The notes beneath the pieces are model-generated. The model was given only the letters and a program-made list of their open reading frames with translations. It did not search any database and was not told the DNA's origin. From positions 95,010 to 159,009 of the forward strand of contig MAAS01000005.1 of NCBI GenBank assembly GCA_002162755.1: a stretch of 64,000 nt of DNA, read 5' to 3'. This document shows positions 9,032 through 17,072 of this stretch, in pieces (the stretch's first letter is position 1; the number at the start of each line of letters is the position of its first letter). The DNA is from Gammaproteobacteria bacterium 50_400_T64 (GTDB taxonomy: Bacteria > Pseudomonadota > Gammaproteobacteria > Pseudomonadales > Porticoccaceae). A program made the position numbers and the translations under genes.

Positions 9032-9712
9032 ATGCAGCTCACCGACGCCATACACAGCCGTATTTCAGCCCGGGGCTTTCTCGACAAGCCCGTGCCCGAA
9101 GCCACCGTTCGACAGCTTATCGACCTCGCCCGCCATGCACCCTCGGGTAGTAACATGCAGCCCTGGCAGGTACACGCCGTTAGCGGCAAGCTGCTTGAGC
9201 GCGTGATTAAAGAGTCCCTCGCCTTTGCCGAGAAGCACCCCATCGGCAGTCGCGAAAAAGAGTTTCAAACACCCACCGAAAACTTTATTCAGCCCTATAA
9301 ATCCCGACGCTATGCCGTCGGCATGGGGCTCTATGACGCCCTGGGTATCGACCGCAAAGACAAGGTCAGACGCAACGAACAATTACTGCAGAACTTTTAT
9401 TTTTTCGGCGCACCGGTGGGGCTGTTTTTCTCCATCCCTCGCTGCTTGATGCCCGGCCAACTCGGCGACCTCGGCATTTTTATGGGCAATGTCATGCTCG
9501 CCGCTCGGGAGTTTGACCTACACACCTGCGCTCAGGGTTTCTGGCAGGATGTGCAGCCGGTGCTGCACGATGTACTCGATATTTCCGAAGACTATTTTAT
9601 TTTTAACGGCATGGCCCTCGGTCATATTGACCCCGACCACGCAGCCAATAGTCTGGTCAGCGGCCGTGAAGATGTCGATACGTTTTGCCAGTTCGCCGGT
9701 TTCGAGCAATAG
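9032..9712 (+). CDS. Nitroreductase family FMN enzyme
   Basis: This 226-residue protein has the nitroreductase fold: SRISARGFLDKPVPE at the N-terminus, then the FMN-binding HAPSGSNMQPWQ motif, and a C-terminal GMALGHIDPD segment of the type that lines the flavin. The family reduces nitroaromatics, quinones or related electrophiles with NAD(P)H, and the natural substrate cannot be read from sequence. It lies between rpiA and purU with 50 and 64 nt gaps. The start has GAGAG upstream. Confidence 0.88.
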   Translation: MQLTDAIHSRISARGFLDKPVPEATVRQLIDLARHAPSGSNMQPWQVHAVSGKLLERVIKESLAFAEKHPIGSREKEFQTPTENFIQPYKSRRYAVGMGLYDALGIDRKDKVRRNEQLLQNFYFFGAPVGLFFSIPRCLMPGQLGDLGIFMGNVMLAAREFDLHTCAQGFWQDVQPVLHDVLDISEDYFIFNGMALGHIDPDHAANSLVSGREDVDTFCQFAGFEQ

Positions 9713-9776
9713 CATCGAGCGGCTACTTCGCTACAATAGCCACATTATTTACGAGTACTTCTTTTAAGAGCAAACC

Positions 9777-10634
9777 ATGCCCCAAGATAGTTATCGCCTG
9801 ATCATTGCCTGCCCCGACAAAATCGGCATCGTTGCTGCCGTCAGTTCATTTCTCGCCGAGGAGGGCGGGCTGATTACCGAGGCCAATCACTACCTCGACC
9901 CGGACTCCAGCTGGTTTTTTACCCGCCAGGTTATCGCCGCTCAGTCCCTGCCCTACGGCGTTGAAGAATTGCGCGCACGTTTTGCGCCGCTGGCCGAAAA
10001 ATTCGCTATGGAGTGGCGCATTACCGAAACAGCCCAACCCAAGCGGGTCGCTCTACTCGCCAGCAAACAGGCCCACTGCCTGTCGGATTTGCTCTATCGC
10101 TGGCGCAGTAAAGAACTGTCCTACGACATCACCGGGGTGATTTCCAACCACAACGACCTGCGCAGCTATGTGGGATGGCACAGCCTGCCCTACCACCACG
10201 AGCCAGTAACGCCTGATACTAAGACCGAGCACTTCGCCCGCATTATGGCCCTGCTCGACGACATGAAGCCCGATGTCATTGTCCTCGCCCGCTACATGCA
10301 GATACTGCCTCCCGAAATATGCTCCCTGTATGCCGGGCGCATTATCAATATTCACCACAGTTTTTTACCCGCATTTGCCGGTGCCAGGCCCTACCATCAG
10401 GCCGCCGAAAGAGGCGTTAAGCTGATTGGTGCCACCTGCCACTATGTCACCGATGAACTTGATGCCGGGCCAATTATCGACCAGGATGTGGCCCGCATTA
10501 GCCATCACGACAGTATTGATGACATGGTCAGGATCGGCAAAGATGTAGAGAAAATGGTGCTGGCCAGAGGTTTGCGCTACCACCTCGAAGATCGCGTATT
10601 AGTCCACGGCAATAAAACAATCGTTTTTGAATAA
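9777..10634 (+). CDS. purU: Formyltetrahydrofolate deformylase PurU
   Basis: This 285-residue enzyme hydrolyses 10-formyl-THF to THF and formate. An N-terminal ACT domain (residues 6-80, CPDKIGIVAAVSSFLAEEGG) precedes the formyltransferase-type domain. The catalytic Asn-His-Asp set is visible as N191 and H193 in NIHHSFLP and D229 in TDELDAGP. The length matches E. coli PurU (280). It may balance the folate pool together with fau upstream; glutathione-dependent FrmA downstream also feeds formate metabolism, though the genes are not in one operon. Confidence 0.95.
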   Translation: MPQDSYRLIIACPDKIGIVAAVSSFLAEEGGLITEANHYLDPDSSWFFTRQVIAAQSLPYGVEELRARFAPLAEKFAMEWRITETAQPKRVALLASKQAHCLSDLLYRWRSKELSYDITGVISNHNDLRSYVGWHSLPYHHEPVTPDTKTEHFARIMALLDDMKPDVIVLARYMQILPPEICSLYAGRIINIHHSFLPAFAGARPYHQAAERGVKLIGATCHYVTDELDAGPIIDQDVARISHHDSIDDMVRIGKDVEKMVLARGLRYHLEDRVLVHGNKTIVFE

Positions 10635-10685
10635 AAGATGCCCGCAGCACGATAAATAGAAAGGCCTTATAAAAAGGAAGTCGTT

Positions 10686-11699
10686 TTGAGCGAAGTACAC
10701 ACCACCGACGTTGCCATTATTGGCGCTGGCCCCATCGGGCTGTTTAGTGTTTTTCAATGCGGCATGTTGAAAATGTCCTGCCATGTTATTGACGCGCTGC
10801 CAGCCACTGGCGGGCAATGTACGGCTCTATATCCAGAAAAACCACTGTTCGATATTCCCGCCGCACCCGGTATTAATGCGGTGGATCTGATTGAGCGACT
10901 CGAGAAACAGATCGAGCCCTTTAAGCCCGTCATCCACCTCAACCAGCAAGTCACGGAGCTGGAGAAGATCGACGAGCACTGGTATTTGAGCACATCCAGC
11001 GGTCTTAAAATTCAGGCCAAAGCCGTCATCATTGCCGCCGGTACCGGTGCCTTCGGCCCCAACAAACCACCGCTGGATAGCATTGAACAGTTCGAAGGCA
11101 ACTCGGTGCACTACATGGTGCAAAAGCGCGAAGACTTTCGCGGCCAGCGTATTGTTATCGCCGGGGGTGGTGATTCAGCCGTCGACTGGGCGCTTTCATT
11201 GGCCGACGTTGCCGCCGAGGTTTACGTCATCCATCGCCGCGATCGCTTCCGCGCCATTCCCGAATCCGTTGCGCAAATGAAAGCCTTAGCGGATGAGGGA
11301 AAAATCGAACTGGTGATTCCCTATCAACTGGCCTCGCTGGAAGGCGAAGGCGACAAACTCAAAACCGTCGTCGTCAAAACCCTGGATGGCGATGAGCGAC
11401 GTATTGAAGCCGACCATCTACTTTCGTTTTTTGGTCTCGCCACTAAGTTGGGGCCGATCAATGACTGGGGGCTGGATATTCTCAATGGCGTCATTAAGGT
11501 TGAGCCGAGCACTTGCGCGACGAATATCGAGGGAATTTTCGCAGTCGGCGATATTGCCGACTACCCCCACAAACTGAAGCTTATTCTTAGTGGTTTTTCG
11601 GAAGCGGCCCAGGCAGCCCACGCTGCTTATTTGATCGTTAATCCGGGACAAGCACTGAACTTTGAGCATTCAACAACATCCGGCGTGCCCACTTTATAG
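10686..11699 (+). CDS. Ferredoxin/flavodoxin--NADP+ reductase, thioredoxin-reductase-like type
   Basis: This 337-residue flavoprotein has two dinucleotide-binding motifs, AIIGAGPIGL for FAD near residue 10 and IAGGGDSAVDWA for NADPH in the middle, plus the terminal FAD motif IFAVGDIADYP. The CxxC redox pair of thioredoxin reductases is absent, which marks the TrxR-like FNR family of Bacillus and Rhodopseudomonas. The start is TTG with AAGGAAG five bases upstream. The next gene is a 2Fe-2S ferredoxin, so this is probably a dedicated NADPH-to-ferredoxin pair for an oxygenase or biosynthetic enzyme elsewhere. Confidence 0.9.
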   Translation: MSEVHTTDVAIIGAGPIGLFSVFQCGMLKMSCHVIDALPATGGQCTALYPEKPLFDIPAAPGINAVDLIERLEKQIEPFKPVIHLNQQVTELEKIDEHWYLSTSSGLKIQAKAVIIAAGTGAFGPNKPPLDSIEQFEGNSVHYMVQKREDFRGQRIVIAGGGDSAVDWALSLADVAAEVYVIHRRDRFRAIPESVAQMKALADEGKIELVIPYQLASLEGEGDKLKTVVVKTLDGDERRIEADHLLSFFGLATKLGPINDWGLDILNGVIKVEPSTCATNIEGIFAVGDIADYPHKLKLILSGFSEAAQAAHAAYLIVNPGQALNFEHSTTSGVPTL

Positions 11700-11757
11700 C
11701 CGGTCGATTTATCTAAGCACAACTCATTTGCACAATAACCCTGAGGAGATGAACCCA

Positions 11758-12072
11758 ATGACTACACTGACTTTTATTAAGCCCGATGGTGAAAAAACCA
11801 CCGTTGAAGCCACTAACGGCGCTACCGTCATGGAAGTTGCGAAAGAAAATGACATGCCCATGCTCGCTGCCTGCGGCGGTTCTTTAGCCTGCGCCACTTG
11901 CCACGTTATCGTCGACGAAGCCTGGTACGAAAAATCCGGTGAAGTTTGTGAAGCCGAAGAAGACCTGCTCGATACCGCTCACGGCCTGACCAATACCTCA
12001 CGCCTGTGCTGCCAGATGAAAGTCAGTGATGATGTTGATGGCATGGTGATGACTTTGCCGCCTATGGGCTAA
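11758..12072 (+). CDS. 2Fe-2S ferredoxin, adrenodoxin type
   Basis: This 104-residue electron carrier has cluster ligands in the adrenodoxin pattern: C39, C45 and C48 in ACGGSLACATCH, and C85 in RLCCQ. The acidic region EEDLLD, typical for redox partner docking, is present. GAGGAG lies nine bases before the ATG at 11758; the ATG three codons earlier is too close to that site. It follows the FNR gene by 58 nt. Partners could be a P450, a Rieske oxygenase or Fe-S assembly. No HscA/IscU genes are near, so I do not call it Isc ferredoxin. Confidence 0.92.
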   Translation: MTTLTFIKPDGEKTTVEATNGATVMEVAKENDMPMLAACGGSLACATCHVIVDEAWYEKSGEVCEAEEDLLDTAHGLTNTSRLCCQMKVSDDVDGMVMTLPPMG

Positions 12073-12086
12073 GTCGTTATTCGCTA

Positions 12087-12132
12087 AATACCCGGTTTGC
12101 GGCGTAATTCACGTCCTCCCGGGTATTTTTTT
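12087..12132 (+). terminator. Rho-independent terminator after ferredoxin
   Basis: The stem aatacccgg (12087-12095) pairs with ccgggtatt (12119-12127), followed directly by a run of T. It ends the reductase-ferredoxin unit. Confidence 0.85.
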
Positions 12133-12238
12133 GCCTCCCTGTTTTCCACTGCATTTGCACAGTGCTTACACAGTTTCTTCAGTACTTATCCACAGCCTGC
12201 ATCGGCTTTTTTACTGGGCAACCACTAGAATCAATCCG

Positions 12239-13264
12239 TTAAAATAGCGCCAACGGCGGCTCTTGCAGCGCAGCATATTGCTCCCGTAATTCGAGAATAT
12301 GCTCACCCCAATAGCGCTCAGTATTAAACCAGGGAAAGGCGCGGGGGAATGCCGGATCTGTCCAGCGGCGCGCCAGCCAGGCAGCGTAGTGAAGCATACG
12401 CAAAGTGCGTAGAGGCTCAATCAGGCGCAGCTCTTTGGGATGAAAGGTAAAGAATTCGTTATAGCCTTCGACCACTTCCGACAACTGCGCGGTCTGCCGT
12501 GGCCGATCACCGCAAAGCAACATCCATAAATCCTGAACTGCTGGTGCCATGCGCGCATCGTCGAAGTCGACAAAGTTGGCCGTGTCGTCGCGCCAGAGGA
12601 TATTGCCGCCGTGGCAGTCACCGTGACTACGAATTAAGGTCAGATCACTGACCTGGGCAAATTGCGCCTCTATGGTCTGCAGTAGATCAGTCGTCAAGGA
12701 AAGGTAAGAATCCTTTAGAGAGGCGGGAATAAACCGCTCGCCAACCAGAGCAACACTGGCATGGCCGTAATCCTCGATAGTAATCGCCGGTCGATGCTGA
12801 AAGGCTTTAACCGCACCCACAGCGTGAATGCGACCCATCAAACGACCCAGCGTAAACAGGTTGTCGAGATCATCCAACTCCGGGGCGTGGCCGCCACGCC
12901 GTTCAAACAAAGCAAAGAAAAAATCGCCAAACACGAACAGGCTTTCACCTGCCTCGTTGCGCCAGGGCGGTACCACCGGCAGCTCTTGTTCGACCAGCTC
13001 GAAGCAGAATTCATGCTCTTCACGAATTTGCGCTTCACTCCAGCGCTGGGGGCGATAGAACTTGGCGATCATCGGCGTGGCATCTTCAATGCCCACCTGA
13101 TAAACCCGGTTTTCATAGCTGTTGAGAGGGAATAAGCGCCCATCACAATAGAAACCAAGGCTCTCAACGGCGTCGATTAAAAAGCTCGGGGTCAGGGTGT
13201 CAAAGGGGTGGGATACCTCTTCGTCATCACCGCCTGAAGGTGTTTCATCTTCCCACTTATTCAA
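12239..13264 (-). CDS. srkA: Stress response kinase SrkA (YihE)
   Basis: This 341-residue protein has an aminoglycoside-phosphotransferase/choline-kinase fold, and closely follows E. coli SrkA, a Ser/Thr kinase linked to envelope stress and survival. Kinase residues are H214, D216 and N221 in HGDCHGGNILW and D233 in FVDFDD. The family stretches LNSYENRVYQ and QDLWMLLCGD are also present. The start is TTG at 13264 with GGAGAG nine bases upstream; no closer ATG gives a full N-terminus. It is the last gene of a four-gene minus-strand run, 23 nt after cysK. Confidence 0.93.
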   Translation of the reverse strand: MNKWEDETPSGGDDEEVSHPFDTLTPSFLIDAVESLGFYCDGRLFPLNSYENRVYQVGIEDATPMIAKFYRPQRWSEAQIREEHEFCFELVEQELPVVPPWRNEAGESLFVFGDFFFALFERRGGHAPELDDLDNLFTLGRLMGRIHAVGAVKAFQHRPAITIEDYGHASVALVGERFIPASLKDSYLSLTTDLLQTIEAQFAQVSDLTLIRSHGDCHGGNILWRDDTANFVDFDDARMAPAVQDLWMLLCGDRPRQTAQLSEVVEGYNEFFTFHPKELRLIEPLRTLRMLHYAAWLARRWTDPAFPRAFPWFNTERYWGEHILELREQYAALQEPPLALF

Positions 13265-13287
13265 TAGCTTATGCTCTCCACAAAAAA

Positions 13288-14358
13288 CTAGACATCCAGT
13301 TGCGCAGCGGGTGTCGAAGCCGACAGACTCTTTTCTTCATCATCCATCTCCGCGCCAATGTCATCAAACAATGGCGTCGACAAATAACGCTCACCGGTAT
13401 CGGGCAACATGCAGACGATATTGCTACCGGGTGCTGCCGACTCGGCAACTTTTAGTGCGCCGGCCAAGGTCGCCCCGGCGGAGATACCGACGAAGATACC
13501 TTCTTTAGTGGCCAGCTCCCGCGAGAGTCGCAGAGCCTCTGGCCCGGGAATAGTCAGCACCTCGTCAACCAGCTCGCTAGCAACAGCATCTTGCGTTAAC
13601 TGGGAGATAAAATCCGGTGTCCAGCCCTGCATGGGATGGGGGCTAAAACTGCCGTGGCTTTTGTAGGTTGATTCACTCTCGCCCGCTTCCTGGGGCACAT
13701 CGCTGCTCAGTAAAGCCGCGCCCTCAGGCTCGCAAACCATAATTTTTGTCTGTGGGCTTTTTTCCCGCAAGGCACGGGCGACGCCTTTCAAAGTGCCGCC
13801 TGTGCCGTAACCCGAAACCCAGTAATCGAGTTTTTCACCTTCAAAACAGGCGAGAATTTCCGGCGCGGTGGTGCGCGAGTGCATATCCGCGTTGGCTTCA
13901 TTTTCAAATTGACGACACAGAAACCAGTCGTGAGCCTCGGCCAGCTCCACCGCTTTTTTCAGCATGCCGCTGCCCTTCTCCGCAGCGGGAGTGAGCACTA
14001 CTTTGGCGCCGAGAAAACGCATCATTTTGCGTCGCTCAACACTAAAACTCTCGGCCATTGTCACCACCAGGGGATAGCCTTTTTGCGCACACACCATCGC
14101 CAGGCCAATGCCGGTATTACCACTGGTGGCTTCGACCACCGTTTGCCCTGGTTTTAAGGCGCCCGTTTGCTCGGCGTTTTCGATTACTGCTAGCGCCAGC
14201 CGGTCTTTTACGGAACCCATAGGGTTGAAGGCTTCAATTTTAGCGTAGATATTAACGCCTGCGGGGCCTAGCTTATTGATTTTTACTAGAGGCGTGTTGC
14301 CAATGGTTTCGAGGATGTTCTGGTATTTTTTACCACTTATCGCTACCTTATCGCTCAT
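13288..14358 (-). CDS. cysK: Cysteine synthase A
   Basis: This 356-residue fold-II PLP enzyme makes cysteine from O-acetylserine and sulfide. The PLP lysine is K51 in NPMGSVKDR. The substrate-binding loop is ATSGNTGIG and the phosphate loop is YGTGGTLKG. It is about 30 residues longer than E. coli CysK because of an acidic C-terminal tail (DDIGAEMDDEEKSL). The ATG at 14358 has AAGGGG eight bases upstream and is preferred over the GTG three codons earlier. Position after frmA and an aminotransferase suggests shared control, perhaps to supply cysteine for glutathione. Confidence 0.93.
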   Translation of the reverse strand: MSDKVAISGKKYQNILETIGNTPLVKINKLGPAGVNIYAKIEAFNPMGSVKDRLALAVIENAEQTGALKPGQTVVEATSGNTGIGLAMVCAQKGYPLVVTMAESFSVERRKMMRFLGAKVVLTPAAEKGSGMLKKAVELAEAHDWFLCRQFENEANADMHSRTTAPEILACFEGEKLDYWVSGYGTGGTLKGVARALREKSPQTKIMVCEPEGAALLSSDVPQEAGESESTYKSHGSFSPHPMQGWTPDFISQLTQDAVASELVDEVLTIPGPEALRLSRELATKEGIFVGISAGATLAGALKVAESAAPGSNIVCMLPDTGERYLSTPLFDDIGAEMDDEEKSLSASTPAAQLDV

Positions 14359-14416
14359 TTTAATCACCCCTTTATCAGCTTTATTCTCATGAATTTTTAC
14401 AACCGTAAAATTCTAT

Positions 14417-15523
14417 TTAATACAAAACCACCGAACGAATGCTTTCACCCCGATGCATTAAATCAAAGGCCTGATTAATGTCACTCAAGGGCATGGTGTG
14501 GGTGATTAAATCATCAATATTGATTTTACCCTCCATATACCAGTCGACGATGGTGGGCACGTCAGTTCGACCCCGCGCACCACCAAAGGCAACGCCGTGC
14601 CAGGATCGACCGGTAACCAGCTGAAAAGGTCGGGTGGCAATTTCCTGCCCAGCACCCGCAACGCCGATAATGTAAGACTCGCCCCAGCCCTTGTGGCAAC
14701 ACTCCAGTGCCTGGCGCATCACCTCTACATTGCCGATACATTCAAAGCTGTAGTCGGCACCCCCGCCCGTGAGGTCGAGAATGGCCTCCACCACCTGTGG
14801 CGTTTCATTGGCGTTAATAAAGTCAGTCATGCCAAATTTTTTCGCCAGGGCAACCTTCGCCGGATTGGTGTCGACACCGATAATTTTCCCAGCACCGACC
14901 ATACGTGCGCCCTGCACCACATTCAGGCCAATGCCACCAAGACCAAAGACCACCACCGTCGAGCCCGGTTTGACCTGCGCCTTAAACACCACGGCACCAA
15001 CCCCGGTAGTCACGCCACAACCGATGTAGCAAACCTTGTCAAAAGGCGCATCTTCGCGGATTTTCGCCAGGGCGATTTCCGGCAGCACGGTGTAATTGGA
15101 AAAGGACGAGCAGCCCATGTAATGCAGAATTGGCTCACCGTCGAGGGAGAAACGGCTGTTGCCATCGGGCATCACCCCCTGGCCCTGGGTTTCGCGAATC
15201 GCCTGACAGAGGTTGGTCTTGGGGTGCAGGCAGAAATTGCACTCGCGACATTCCGGTGTGTACAGCGGAATCACGTGATCCCCCGGTTTGACCGACGTCA
15301 CTCCAGCGCCGACTTCACGCACAATGCCCGCACCCTCGTGACCGAGAATGGCCGGGAACGCACCCTCGGGATCATCCCCCGACAGGGTAAAAGCATCGGT
15401 GTGGCACACCCCCGTCGCCTTAATTTCGACCAGCACTTCACCCGCACGCGGGCCTTGCAAATCCACATCGTGAATTTCGAGAGCCTGACCCGCTTTAAAT
15501 GCAACCGCTGCTTTGGTCTTCAT
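14417..15523 (-). CDS. frmA: S-(hydroxymethyl)glutathione dehydrogenase (class III ADH)
   Basis: This 368-residue zinc enzyme oxidises S-hydroxymethylglutathione, the spontaneous adduct of formaldehyde and glutathione, to S-formylglutathione with NAD+. It can also reduce S-nitrosoglutathione. Catalytic zinc ligands are in GVCHTDAF and LGHEGAG, the structural zinc site is the four-cysteine loop [15 protein letters not shown], and the NAD fold is FGLGGIGLN. No frmB esterase or frmR repressor is adjacent. It starts 15 nt after the aminotransferase stop, so the two are probably co-transcribed. Confidence 0.96.
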   Translation of the reverse strand: MKTKAAVAFKAGQALEIHDVDLQGPRAGEVLVEIKATGVCHTDAFTLSGDDPEGAFPAILGHEGAGIVREVGAGVTSVKPGDHVIPLYTPECRECNFCLHPKTNLCQAIRETQGQGVMPDGNSRFSLDGEPILHYMGCSSFSNYTVLPEIALAKIREDAPFDKVCYIGCGVTTGVGAVVFKAQVKPGSTVVVFGLGGIGLNVVQGARMVGAGKIIGVDTNPAKVALAKKFGMTDFINANETPQVVEAILDLTGGGADYSFECIGNVEVMRQALECCHKGWGESYIIGVAGAGQEIATRPFQLVTGRSWHGVAFGGARGRTDVPTIVDWYMEGKINIDDLITHTMPLSDINQAFDLMHRGESIRSVVLY

Positions 15524-15538
15524 TGCCTGTTTTTCCTC

Positions 15539-16864
15539 TTAGCCCAGCACATCGCTAATCGATTGACGCAGACGCTCGATAAACAAATCGATCTCCGCTT
15601 CGCTAATCGTCAGCGGCGGCGACATCACCATATTGTCGGCCACGGCACGACACAGCAGGCCATTTTCAAAGCACTTATTGTGGACAGGCACGCCAACACC
15701 GGTGGGGTATTTTTCGGCATTCGGGGCGAAGGTAATAGCACCCAACAAACCGTAGTTGCGAATATCAATAATGTGGGGGATGTCGCGCAGGCTGTGCAAG
15801 GCGTCTTCCCAGTACTGACCGATGGGGCCGGAGGCACGGGTTAACAAACCCTCACGCTCATAAATTTCAAAGGCCGCAAGTCCTGCAGCCGCACCCACTG
15901 GCGCACCGGCGTAGGTGTTGCCATGAAAAATCTCCGGCATACCGCCCGGCGCGGCATCAAAAATAGTCTGCTGAATTTCTTCTTTAATAAATACACCACC
16001 CATGGGTACGGTGCCGCCATTAATGGCTTTAGCGGTGGTCATCAGATCGGGAGTGACATCAAATTCAACGGCGGCAAAGGCCGAGCCGGTGCGACCATAA
16101 CCCGTCACCACTTCGTCGAAAATCAGCAGAATGTCATTGTCATCACAAATCTGGCGGGCGCGCTCAAGATAGCCTTTGGGCGGTGGCACCATGCCGCCAG
16201 CACCGACGATGGGTTCGATAATCAGAGCGCAGATGTTTTCCGCACCGCGCGTGGCGATGATTTTTTCCAATGCATCGAGCTTCTCAACGCCCTTTTCAGG
16301 CAGGCCACGGCTGAAAGCATTGTTGGGAATATCGAGCAGATCGGGTAGAAAATCGACATTTTCCAGCGTCGGGAAGCCCTTGCGGTTATTGGGAATGCCC
16401 TGCAGTGATGTACTGCCGACATTGACCCCGTGATAGCCCCGCTCGCGGGATATAAAGCGGGTTTTGCTCGCCTTGCCCCGGGCCAGTTGGTAGCGGTGGG
16501 CAATTTTCATCGCGGTCTCGACAGACTCAGAACCCGAGTTGGTAAAAAACACACGGTTCAACGCATCAGGGGCATGCTCGACTAACTTCTCGGCAAAGCG
16601 AAACGTTACCGGTGAACCGAACTGGAAAGGTGGGCAAAAGTCCATATCCATCAATTGCTTATGCACTGCATCCGCCACTTCTTTACGGCTGTGGCCGAGG
16701 TTGGCACACCACAGGCCGGCGGTGATATCGAGGACATCGCGGCCATCGGCGGTGTAGAGAAAACAGCCTTCGGCGCGCTCTATCAAACGGGGGTTGGCCC
16801 GAAAGCCCCTAACGTTGGTAAACGGCTGCCACCAGTTTTCCAGGTTCATATCGAGATCTGTCAT
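15539..16864 (-). CDS. Class III aminotransferase (omega-amino acid:pyruvate type)
   Basis: This 441-residue fold-I PLP aminotransferase has LIFDEVVTGYGRTG (PLP-ring Asp) and the PLP lysine in TTAKAINGGTVPMGG. The N-terminal NLENWWQPFTNVRGF segment is typical of beta-alanine/omega-amino acid:pyruvate transaminases. The exact amino donor (beta-alanine, taurine, GABA or another amine) cannot be set from sequence. I use the internal ATG at 16864 because AGGAAG lies five bases upstream; an ATG eight codons earlier has no such site. It heads the run aminotransferase-frmA-cysK-srkA. Confidence 0.9.
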   Translation of the reverse strand: MTDLDMNLENWWQPFTNVRGFRANPRLIERAEGCFLYTADGRDVLDITAGLWCANLGHSRKEVADAVHKQLMDMDFCPPFQFGSPVTFRFAEKLVEHAPDALNRVFFTNSGSESVETAMKIAHRYQLARGKASKTRFISRERGYHGVNVGSTSLQGIPNNRKGFPTLENVDFLPDLLDIPNNAFSRGLPEKGVEKLDALEKIIATRGAENICALIIEPIVGAGGMVPPPKGYLERARQICDDNDILLIFDEVVTGYGRTGSAFAAVEFDVTPDLMTTAKAINGGTVPMGGVFIKEEIQQTIFDAAPGGMPEIFHGNTYAGAPVGAAAGLAAFEIYEREGLLTRASGPIGQYWEDALHSLRDIPHIIDIRNYGLLGAITFAPNAEKYPTGVGVPVHNKCFENGLLCRAVADNMVMSPPLTISEAEIDLFIERLRQSISDVLG

Positions 16865-17072
16865 ATTTTCTTCCTGTACATCATCCAATTCCTTACTTTA
16901 CAGTCACACAGCAACAAAATCTCATGCCTATACGCTGCAAGCAGGCCGAAAAATGTCATTCTACCGAATACGTCACATTATTGATCTTGCTATTTATCAT
17001 CAACTGCCGATACCATGCAAATAACACGAATAAAGCCCTTTAACATGCTGATATTAATTGAGATTATTAGCC

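Noticed and set aside
11743..11757. ATG at 11749 as ferredoxin start
   Set aside because: It touches the GAGGAG ribosome site; the ATG at 11758 has proper spacing and the family N-terminus.
17010..17072. Possible Fur-like A/T-rich hexamers before the ThDP gene
   Set aside because: The match to the Fur consensus is weak and such A/T patterns are common, so iron control is not supported.
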